In this document: positions 1 through 5,017 of the stretch, in pieces | Position numbering within the stretch: position 1 is the first letter of the stretch | Layout of the letters: every line of letters starts with the position of its first letter | Assembly: GCA_016868955.1 (NCBI GenBank) | Contig: VGFF01000140.1 | Location: 1-5,017, forward strand | Direction of reading: 5' to 3' | Length of the DNA stretch: 5,017 nucleotides | From: Armatimonadota bacterium | GTDB taxonomy: Bacteria; Sysuimicrobiota; Sysuimicrobiia; Sysuimicrobiales; VGFF01 | Position numbers and translations under genes: made by a program | Notes under the pieces: generated by a model | What the model was told of the DNA's origin: nothing | Database searches by the model: none | The model's input: only the letters and a program-made list of their open reading frames with translations

Positions 1-95
1 TGCCGCGACCGGCGCGCGGGACCCCATGAATCCGCGGGAACGGCGGCCGCTCTCGCGTTGAGATGAGGTGAGATGGAACAAGCGGAAATGAGAAT
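1..95. other. Region downstream of selC, no confident gene
   Basis: Beyond the selC CCA, about 35 bases are relatively AT-rich and contain two copies of TGAGATG separated by AGG (59-65 and 69-75 on the plus strand). No hairpin followed by a T-run that would make a convincing intrinsic terminator is visible on the minus strand. Two edge-truncated frames exist. On the plus strand, bases 2-61 are open and end in TGA, and could be the tail of a convergent gene (ending PRERRPLSR). On the minus strand, an ATG at 27 opens a frame of nine codons running off the edge, without a clear Shine-Dalgarno. The two overlap, so at most one is likely real; the window is too short to choose. Confidence 0.4.
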
Positions 96-187
96 TGGCG
101 GAAGGCTGTAGGAATCGAACCTACCCGGAGCGAGCGCCCCGCGCCGGTTTTGAAGACCGGGAGGCCCACCAGGACCCCTTGCCCTCC
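96..187 (-). tRNA. selC: tRNA-Sec (anticodon UCA), selenocysteine tRNA
   Basis: This tRNA is charged with serine, converted to selenocysteyl-tRNA by SelA and delivered by SelB to recoded UGA codons. The anticodon stem (156-160 with 144-148) is five perfect pairs closing a seven-base loop CTTCAAA, whose anticodon TCA lies at 153-151. The T arm (124-108) has stem GTAGG/CCTAC and loop TTCGATT. The long variable arm (141-126) has a six-pair stem and a four-base loop. The D arm (about 179-161) has a long 6-7 pair stem and a TGGT loop, as in bacterial tRNA-Sec. The acceptor 5' strand (187-180) pairs with 107-100, followed by discriminator G (99) and an encoded CCA (98-96). The eighth acceptor pair is A.A and the fourth is G.U. 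The gene starts 25 bases after the selB stop codon in the same direction, so it is probably processed from the selAB transcript or from a nearby promoter. Identity is very secure; only the exact 5' end is inferred from pairing. Confidence 0.96.
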
Positions 188-212
188 GTGTTCCGCAATG
201 CCGATAGTTGAA

Positions 213-2189
213 CTAAGTCCCGTCGCGTTCCGGTCCCTGCCGCGCGTCGACGGCCTCACCCCGTTTCGCGCGGGGCCCGGCCACCCGCACCTCACCTTTG
301 CGGCGCGTCAGGCCGATCGTATCGAAGTGCTCCAAGATCGGCAAGATGTACTTCCGCGACGAACCGAGCAGATCGCGGGCTTGCGCGACGGACAACGTCT
401 GGACGGTGCGCAGATGCCCGACGATCCTCGTCGCCGCGTCCTCGATCGCGGCGCGCGCAAAGATCAGCCCCCGCAACTCGAGGGCCGTTCCGTTATCGAT
501 CAACCACTGCAGGACGGGTTCGGCGTCGTTTCCGAGCGCTTGCGCAACCTCTTCCTTGGTCAACCCCTCGGTGCCGCCGCCCGTCAGCCGTGCGCCGATC
601 CGCAATCGCGCCGTCGCTTGCGACGGCGTGAACGACGGCTGATGACCGAAGACGCGGACAAATTCTCCGTGGTCCTCGACGTGCGCCGCCGCCGCGTTCA
701 AGACGAGCGCCGCGAGGCCTTCCCCGGCGCGACGCCGCGCCAGCGTCGACCATTCCGCTCGTGGCATTCCGACCCGCCAGGAGACGCGCGCGTGGTAGGC
801 GCGCAGCGCCTCGACGATCGCGTCGGCTTCGCGCGCGACGATCGACGCGAGGAACACGCGATCCTTGGCGGCGCGCGTGGCGCCCTCTTCCGCGAGCGCG
901 GCCGAAACCGCGGCCACGATCTCGCGCGGTACCGCGGCGATCCGCGCAATCTCGTCGAGCGTGGCCCCGGCGACACCGGCGCGCTCCAGCGCGGCCAGCA
1001 CCGCCATGCGCGGATCTCCGCCCTCCAAGCGCGCGAGACTTTCGGCAACCCCTGCATCCTTGCGGCGGTGGCGCGGCGGATTGACCTGCAGCACCTCGCC
1101 GCCACCCCACGTCAACGGCGACGCGAACCGCCGGATCACGAACGGATCGCCGCGGGCGGCAACGGTTGGCGCCTCCAGCCGAACTTGCACATACGTGGAT
1201 CGGCCCGGCTCCAGCCGCGATTCTTCGAGCAGCGCCACACGGCCGATCGTCTCCGCCGTACCGATGTGGACGCGCACGCGATCGAGGTGCTTCATCGCCG
1301 GCGCTCCCGGCAACAGGTGCAAGCGCGCGTCGAACGCTGTCGCGACGACGAACGCGCCCAGCGTCGCGATCACGTCGCCGCGCGTCACGTCTTCGCACGA
1401 TACGCCGCCGAGGTTCAGCGCGGCGCGTTGCCCGGCGCGCGCGACGGTCACGGGTCGTCCGTGCGATTGAATGCCGCGGATCCGCGCTGACTTTCCGGCC
1501 GGCAGGATGACGAGCGAGTCGTCGACGGCGATGCGTCCGCTCCAGATCGTCCCTGTCACGACGGTTCCGAATCCTGGCATCACGAAGGAACGATCGACGG
1601 GCAGCCTGGCTGGTCCTTCGGCGGTGCGGCGCGATCCGGCGCTGAGCGCGCGATCGATCGTCCGCACGAGCTCGGGCAGTCCCTCACCGGTTCGTGATGA
1701 GACCGCGACGATGGGCGCGTCCGCCAAGAACGTGCCGGTGAGGTACGCGCGCACGTCCTCGGTCACCATCGCCAGCCACTCTTGGTCGACCAGGTCTCGC
1801 TTCGACAATACGACGATGCCTTTCGGCACGCGCAAGAACCGCAGAATGTCGAGGTGCTCGCGCGTCTGCGGCATGACCCCCTCGTCGGCCGCGATCACGA
1901 GAAGGACGAGGTCGAATCCGGCGGCGCCGGCGAGCATGTTGCGGATCAAGCGCCCGTGGCCGGGGACGTCGACGAAGCTCAAGAGAAGGCCGCTCGGCAG
2001 ATCGAGGTGCGCGAATCCGAGGTCGATCGTCATGCCGCGGCGTTGCTCTTCGGCAAGGCGGTCGGGATCGATCCCCGTGAGGGCGCGCACGAGCGCGCTC
2101 TTGCCGTGGTCGATGTGTCCGGCGGTCCCGATCACCGTCGACCGTGGCGTCTCGCCTGCGGGCGCGGGGATCTGGGGAACGGGTCTCAC
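213..2189 (-). CDS. selB: Selenocysteine-specific translation elongation factor SelB
   Basis: SelB is a cytoplasmic GTPase that binds selenocysteyl-tRNA-Sec and a SECIS hairpin in the mRNA and places selenocysteine at UGA. The 658-residue product shows an EF-Tu-like G domain: P-loop GTAGHIDHGKS (21-31), switch I GMTIDLGF (52-59), DVPGH (74-78) and the G4 motif SKRD (129-132). Beta-barrel domains follow (about 195-370), including PGFGTVVTGT (205-214) and the SelB-typical NPPRHRRK (370-377). The remainder matches the four winged-helix mRNA-binding region and ends in SRKYILPILEHFDTIGLTRR (611-630). A charged tail of about 20 residues follows. Length is near the family norm (E. coli SelB is 614). 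The GTG start overlaps the selA TGA as GTGA, implying translational coupling; no good Shine-Dalgarno is seen. A second GTG at codon 19, just before the P-loop, is a possible alternative start and would remove an atypical Pro-rich extension. The gene ends in TAG, 25 bases before selC. Confidence 0.97.
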   Translation of the reverse strand: MRPVPQIPAPAGETPRSTVIGTAGHIDHGKSALVRALTGIDPDRLAEEQRRGMTIDLGFAHLDLPSGLLLSFVDVPGHGRLIRNMLAGAAGFDLVLLVIAADEGVMPQTREHLDILRFLRVPKGIVVLSKRDLVDQEWLAMVTEDVRAYLTGTFLADAPIVAVSSRTGEGLPELVRTIDRALSAGSRRTAEGPARLPVDRSFVMPGFGTVVTGTIWSGRIAVDDSLVILPAGKSARIRGIQSHGRPVTVARAGQRAALNLGGVSCEDVTRGDVIATLGAFVVATAFDARLHLLPGAPAMKHLDRVRVHIGTAETIGRVALLEESRLEPGRSTYVQVRLEAPTVAARGDPFVIRRFASPLTWGGGEVLQVNPPRHRRKDAGVAESLARLEGGDPRMAVLAALERAGVAGATLDEIARIAAVPREIVAAVSAALAEEGATRAAKDRVFLASIVAREADAIVEALRAYHARVSWRVGMPRAEWSTLARRRAGEGLAALVLNAAAAHVEDHGEFVRVFGHQPSFTPSQATARLRIGARLTGGGTEGLTKEEVAQALGNDAEPVLQWLIDNGTALELRGLIFARAAIEDAATRIVGHLRTVQTLSVAQARDLLGSSRKYILPILEHFDTIGLTRRKGEVRVAGPRAKRGEAVDARQGPERDGT

Positions 2190-3541
2190 GACGCCAGTGC
2201 CGCGCGCAGCGCCTCGTCATCCTCGGGCAGCAGCGACCGCAAGTCGGCGACGAGCGCGTCGTCTTCGAGGCGAACGAGCACCCCTGTCGCCGCGGATCGC
2301 AGCCGAGCCGCCCAGGCCGCAGGGCGCAAATCGTCGCGGCGGAGCCGTAGGCCGAATGACGGCAGCGGCAGGCCGGGCAACGCGCCGCCGCCGACCTCGG
2401 ATTGCGTGGCGGTGATCGTCACATGGGCGATCGGCCCTGCGGCGCGCAACGCCGCCGCCAGTCGATCGCACCGCGCCCGCAGGTCCGCCGGCTTCGCCGC
2501 GAGCATGCGCCAGATGGGAATCCGCTGGACCGCGCGCTCGGGGTTTCGGTACAGCCGCAGCGTTTCCGCGAGCGCGGCGACACCGAGCTTGTCGAGCCGC
2601 ATCGCGCGCGCGAGCGGATGACGCCGCAGCACCGCGATCAGCGCCGCCTTGCCGACGAGGATGCCGGCTTGCGGACCGCCGAGCAGCTTATCACCGCTGA
2701 ACGCGACGAGGTCCGCGCCCGCGGCGATCGCTTGTTGCACCGTCGGCTCGTTCTCGAGCCCGAACCGACGGACGTCGAGCAACGCGCCGCTGCCCAGATC
2801 GAAGAACATCGGCACGCCCGCCTGGCGCCCGAGGGCCGCGAGCGGCGCGACGCCGGTTTCCTCGGTGAATCCGATCACGCGAAAGTTGCTGCGGTGGACC
2901 TTGAGCAGCAGCGCCGTCCGCGGCGTCAGCGCCTGCTCGTAATCGCCGAGGCGGGTGCGGTTCGTCGTGCCGACCTCGACGAGCGCGGCGCCGCTGGCGC
3001 GCACGACGTCGGGCATCCGGAACGAGCCGCCGATCTCCACCTGCTCGCCGCGCGAGACGATGACCTCGCGCCCGGCCGCGAGCGCCGAGGTCGCGAGCAA
3101 GACAGCCGCGGCGTTGTTGTTGACGACAAGCGCCGCCTCGCCTCCGGTAACGTCGCGCAGGAACGGCTCCAGGTGATCCTGCCGTGACCCGCGGCGGCCC
3201 GTCTCCAGGTTCAGCTCGACGGACGAGGCGCCGCTCGCCTGCTGCACGGCGATCCGCGCTTCCTCCGCCAACGGGGCCCGCCCGAGGTTGGTGTGCAGCA
3301 GAATCCCCGATGCGTTGAGGAACGGGCGCAACGTACGGACACCGGCGGCGCCGATCCGATCGAGGACGGCGCGCTCGATCGCGGGAACGTCGACGGGATC
3401 GCCGGCGCGAACGCGCGCGCGATGCTCGTCGAGCACGCCGCGGACAAGTTCGGCCGCCACGCTTCGAGATAGCTCGCAGAGCGCGCCGCGCCGCTCGAGC
3501 GCGACGAGCATCGCCTCGACCGACGGGAGATCGCGCAGCAA
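2186..3541 (-). CDS. selA: L-seryl-tRNA(Sec) selenium transferase SelA
   Basis: SelA is a PLP-dependent enzyme that converts seryl-tRNA-Sec to selenocysteyl-tRNA-Sec with selenophosphate. In bacteria it works in the cytoplasm as a large ring-shaped homo-oligomer. The 451-residue product carries NASGILLHTNLGRAPL (76-91), GRRGSR (115-120), NNNAAAVLL (141-149), SRGEQVEIGGSFRMPDV (163-179), VGTTNRT (190-196) and DLGSG (248-252). FSGDKLLGGPQAG (281-293) contains the expected PLP lysine, K285. The N-terminal segment LRDLPSVEAML resembles the start of E. coli SelA (463 aa), which favours the TTG at 3541. The only in-frame alternatives are an internal ATG at 3511, which would cut into this conserved segment, and a rare ATT upstream; a TAG closes the frame at 3565. 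There is no clear Shine-Dalgarno. The TTG follows the stop of the small upstream ORF by 5 bases, so coupling is plausible. The TGA stop overlaps the selB start. Confidence 0.97.
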   Translation of the reverse strand: MLRDLPSVEAMLVALERRGALCELSRSVAAELVRGVLDEHRARVRAGDPVDVPAIERAVLDRIGAAGVRTLRPFLNASGILLHTNLGRAPLAEEARIAVQQASGASSVELNLETGRRGSRQDHLEPFLRDVTGGEAALVVNNNAAAVLLATSALAAGREVIVSRGEQVEIGGSFRMPDVVRASGAALVEVGTTNRTRLGDYEQALTPRTALLLKVHRSNFRVIGFTEETGVAPLAALGRQAGVPMFFDLGSGALLDVRRFGLENEPTVQQAIAAGADLVAFSGDKLLGGPQAGILVGKAALIAVLRRHPLARAMRLDKLGVAALAETLRLYRNPERAVQRIPIWRMLAAKPADLRARCDRLAAALRAAGPIAHVTITATQSEVGGGALPGLPLPSFGLRLRRDDLRPAAWAARLRSAATGVLVRLEDDALVADLRSLLPEDDEALRAALAS

Positions 3542-3546
3542 GGGGA

Positions 3547-3753
3547 CTACTTCAGACCGAATCTAAGCGCGAGGCCGCCAGCCGCGGCGATGACGAACGC
3601 GACGACGATCCGCGTCAAATCCGCGCGAACACGCATCATCAAGGACGCTTCCGTCTCGCGGGCGAGGACCGGAGACGCGGCGGCGCGACGTTGCGCACGC
3701 CGGCCACCCACCTGGCCCGTGGGCGTAGCGAGGCCACTACGAGGTTCATCCAT
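3547..3753 (-). CDS. Small single-span membrane protein, uncharacterised (between PHP gene and selA)
   Basis: This is a 68-codon ORF of no recognised family. It fills the gap of about 200 bases between the PHP gene and selA. Its ATG lies inside the last codons of the PHP gene (ATG at 3753, PHP stop at 3748-3746), an 8-base overlap typical of coupled genes. Its TAG ends 5 bases before the selA TTG. The first 45 residues are polar and rich in Arg and Ala. Residues about 46-66 (LTRIVVAFVIAAAGGLALRF) form a convincing hydrophobic segment flanked by basic residues, as in a tail-anchored or bitopic membrane protein. Third-position GC is modest in the first dozen codons and high afterwards, so a later start is possible, for example the GTG at codon 15 or the paired ATG codons 39-40, which would leave a peptide of about 30 residues. 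It may instead be a non-coding spacer. No function is proposed. Confidence 0.5.
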   Translation of the reverse strand: MDEPRSGLATPTGQVGGRRAQRRAAASPVLARETEASLMMRVRADLTRIVVAFVIAAAGGLALRFGLK

Positions 3754-4627
3754 GCTTCGAGTCTCCTTCGCGGTCCGCCGCGCTCGCGGCGCCTGACCGC
3801 GGCGCGAGCCGGCGACGCGCTTCGTCGAGCCGTTCGACGGTGTCGGCCGGGACGTATTGTCCGCCGACGACGAGGTCGCCGCCCACGCCGCCTCCATGAT
3901 AATCGGTGCCCCCGGTCGTGACCAGACCGTAGCTTCTCGCCGCCTCGCGGAAGCGAACCACGTCCGCGGGCGAGTGCTCCGGATAATAGGCCTCGATGCC
4001 CAGCAGGCCGGCCTCAACCATGGTCTCGATTCGCTCCGGCGTACCGCCCCAGATCGGGTGGGCGAAGACCGGGACGGCGCCCGCGTCCCGCAGCTCGCGC
4101 ACCGCACCCTCGGGCGTCAGGCGTTCGCGTTCGACGTACGCCGGTCGGCCGTAGCCGATGTATCGTTGGAAAGCCTCCGAGACCGTCCTCACGAATCCGC
4201 TTTCGACGAGGGCGCGCGCTACGTGCGGGCGACCGACGACGCCTTGGGCGTGGCGCGCGATGTCTTCATATCGCACGGACGCGCCGAGCTCGTTCAGCTT
4301 CGCGACCATGCCACGGGCGCGCGCCACGCGCGCCTCGCGCAAGCGCTCGAGCGCAGCCGCGAACGCCATGTCCGCCACGTCGACGAAGTATCCGAGAACG
4401 TGCACCTCGCCGCCGGCCCCGTCCGTGCTCAACTCGACACCACCGATGAGCCGGAGGCCGGCGCGCGCTGCCGCGGCGCTGGCGGCCGGCAGCGCCGCGG
4501 CCGTGTCGTGATCGGTAATCGCCAGCGTGCCGACGCCGCGCGCAGCCGCCAGCGCGACGAGCGCATCTGGCGCCAGCGCACCGTCGGACGCTACGGTGTG
4601 CGTGTGCAAATCGATGCGGGAACCCAC
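3746..4627 (-). CDS. PHP-domain metal-dependent phosphoesterase (YciV/RNase AM-like)
   Basis: The 293-residue product is a complete PHP-domain protein of the TrpH/YciV type. Known relatives are 3',5'-nucleoside bisphosphate phosphatases and 5'-3' exoribonucleases acting on short RNA (RNase AM), using a trinuclear metal site. Expected metal ligands are all present: H8 and H10 in DLHTHTVASDG with D15, D39 and H40 in TDHDT, E65 in GGVELS, H76 in EVHVLGYF, H135 in GRPHVAR, H190 in FAHP, and D242 and H244 in TGGTDYHG. The segment between about 85 and 185 matches the helical insertion usual in this subfamily. There is no signal peptide, so it should be cytoplasmic. The GTG at 4627 puts the DLHTHT motif at the usual distance from the N-terminus; the Shine-Dalgarno is weak. 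It lies 19 bases after spoVS and overlaps the small ORF downstream. Substrate specificity cannot be read from the sequence; a role in RNA or nucleotide turnover is inferred. Confidence 0.9.
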   Translation of the reverse strand: MGSRIDLHTHTVASDGALAPDALVALAAARGVGTLAITDHDTAAALPAASAAAARAGLRLIGGVELSTDGAGGEVHVLGYFVDVADMAFAAALERLREARVARARGMVAKLNELGASVRYEDIARHAQGVVGRPHVARALVESGFVRTVSEAFQRYIGYGRPAYVERERLTPEGAVRELRDAGAVPVFAHPIWGGTPERIETMVEAGLLGIEAYYPEHSPADVVRFREAARSYGLVTTGGTDYHGGGVGGDLVVGGQYVPADTVERLDEARRRLAPRSGAASAADREGDSKHG

Positions 4628-4646
4628 GGGAAGCGGCGCGAGGACG

Positions 4647-4922
4647 TTACTTGGGCCGGCGCGGCTCGACGACGAACCGGATCGTGGTGCGCGTCTCGCC
4701 GTCGATTTGGACCTCGGAGAACGCCGGCACGAATCCGATGTCGACGCCGGAGGGCGCGAGGAAACCGCGGGCGATCGCGAGCGCCTTGACCGCCTGATTG
4801 ATCGCGGCGGCGCCGATCGCCTGGATCTCCGCCCGCCCTTGCTTGCGCATGAGGCTCGCGACAGCGCCGGCGACGGAGCTCGGATTCGATCCCGACGAAA
4901 CTTTCAGCAGCTCAATAGGCAC
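4647..4922 (-). CDS. spoVS: Stage V sporulation protein S (SpoVS) family protein
   Basis: The product closely matches SpoVS, a small Alba-like protein of about 86 residues in Bacillus subtilis, where it affects sporulation stages. It also occurs widely in non-sporulating bacteria, where its role is unclear but nucleic-acid binding is suspected. From the GTG at 4922 the product is 91 residues. Conserved blocks are LKVSSGSNPSSVAGAVASL (6-24), AEIQAIGAAAINQAVKALAI (31-50), ARGFLAPSGVDIGFVPAF (51-68) and QIDGETRTTIRFVVEP (72-87). The start was chosen because VPIELLKVSS aligns with the native MEILKVSAKS start. The frame is open further, to a TTG at 4973 (108 aa), but the extra residues have poor codon bias and no family resemblance, and AGGAGG lies only 2 bases before that TTG. 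The gene ends 19 bases before the PHP gene. In Bacillus, spoVS sits beside ymdB and rny; whether that holds here lies beyond the window edge. Confidence 0.93.
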   Translation of the reverse strand: MPIELLKVSSGSNPSSVAGAVASLMRKQGRAEIQAIGAAAINQAVKALAIARGFLAPSGVDIGFVPAFSEVQIDGETRTTIRFVVEPRRPK

Positions 4923-4965
4923 GCGCAATCCAGGTGGCAGACGTTGGCGTACGGTTCGGGGACAC
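4912..4965 (-). CDS. Possible short leader peptide ORF overlapping the spoVS start
   Basis: A 17-codon ORF (MSPNRTPTSATWIARAY) starts at a GTG placed 10 bases after an AGGAGG and ends in a TGA that overlaps the likely spoVS GTG by 11 bases. This layout would allow translational coupling. The same frame is open back through an ATG at 5004 to the window edge, so it could instead be the end of an upstream gene. Third-position GC in this frame is only moderate, lower than in the confirmed genes, which argues against real coding. It is reported because it explains the strong Shine-Dalgarno better than the spoVS starts do. Confidence 0.2.
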   Translation of the reverse strand: MSPNRTPTSATWIARAY

Positions 4966-4975
4966 GGCGTCAAAT

Positions 4976-4981
4976 CCTCCT
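4976..4981 (-). promoter_or_regulatory. Strong Shine-Dalgarno AGGAGG upstream of spoVS
   Basis: The minus strand reads AGGAGG, a perfect anti-16S match and the strongest such site before any gene in the window. It is 2 bases before a TTG in the spoVS frame (too close), 10 bases before a GTG in another frame, and more than 50 bases before the spoVS GTG favoured by family alignment. Which start it serves is unresolved. No convincing -35/-10 pair was found in the 36 bases between it and the window edge. Confidence 0.45.
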
Positions 4982-5017
4982 GAATCGTGTCGCGGGCGGT
5001 TCATCCCAAACACCGAT

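Noticed and set aside
1..95. Intrinsic terminator or attachment site after selC
   Set aside because: tRNA genes are common integration sites, but there is no integrase, no repeat of the tRNA 3' end within the window, and no hairpin with a T-run.
96..194. Alternative tRNA-Sec 5' end at base 194 (GGAACACG)
   Set aside because: Only the first four bases pair with the 3' acceptor strand, followed by mismatches, whereas starting at 187 gives seven consecutive pairs.
150..1490. A 446-codon open frame on the plus strand, antisense to selB
   Set aside because: It is a mirror of a GC-rich gene: very rich in Arg, with no recognisable domain, and it runs across the tRNA-Sec gene and through conserved SelB coding sequence.
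1471..2621. Plus-strand open frames of 279-314 codons antisense to selB and the end of selA
   Set aside because: They are low-complexity Arg/Ala/Ser-rich translations with no motifs, and the opposite strand encodes unmistakable SelA and SelB.
3754..4107. Upstream extension of the small membrane ORF to 186 codons
   Set aside because: The extra residues lie entirely inside the PHP gene in another frame and read as out-of-frame Arg/Ser-rich sequence; the ATG at 3753 is the sensible upstream limit.
3857..4789. A 310-codon plus-strand open frame opposite the PHP gene and spoVS
   Set aside because: It spans two well-supported minus-strand genes and shows no domain; it is open only because stop codons are rare in GC-rich antisense.
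4982..5017. Sigma-70 type promoter before spoVS (TTGGGA with ACGATT)
   Set aside because: Only weak matches to the -35 and almost none to the -10 consensus, in a short stretch where chance similarity is expected.

Overview
The window is a compact, GC-rich bacterial locus in which every supported gene lies on the minus strand, so transcription runs from the right edge to the left. In that order it holds a SpoVS-family protein, a PHP-domain metallophosphoesterase, a small predicted membrane protein, selA, selB and a tRNA-Sec gene (selC). The last three form a selA-selB-selC cassette for making and decoding selenocysteine. SelA converts seryl-tRNA-Sec to selenocysteyl-tRNA-Sec, SelB delivers it to recoded UGA codons, and selC supplies the UCA-anticodon tRNA. 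No selD and no selenoprotein gene is visible here.

Layout, right to left. 4923-5017 is a probable leader with a strong but oddly placed AGGAGG. spoVS (4922 to 4647) is followed after 19 bases by the PHP gene (4627 to 3746). An 8-base overlap leads into a 68-codon ORF with one C-terminal hydrophobic segment (3753 to 3547). A 5-base gap leads to selA (TTG start at 3541), which overlaps selB by 4 bases in a GTGA junction (2189/2186). selB ends at 213, and selC occupies 187 to 96. Bases 1-95 hold no confident gene. The tight spacing and common direction suggest one transcript, perhaps with extra internal promoters.

The organism is a high-GC bacterium with strongly GC-biased third codon positions and frequent GTG and TTG starts. 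SpoVS is known from endospore formers, Deinococcus-Thermus, and several non-sporulating or uncultured high-GC lineages. Together with the SelA and SelB sequences this argues against an ordinary gammaproteobacterium. A candidate-phylum type lineage (for example Eremiobacterota, Armatimonadota or Chloroflexota-like) is possible, but the phylum cannot be settled by eye.

Nothing here looks mobile, phage-like or CRISPR-like. The points most worth a second look are the pairing of a SpoVS/PHP module with the selenocysteine cassette, the uncharacterised small membrane ORF wedged before selA, and a tRNA-Sec whose eighth acceptor pair is an A.A mismatch.
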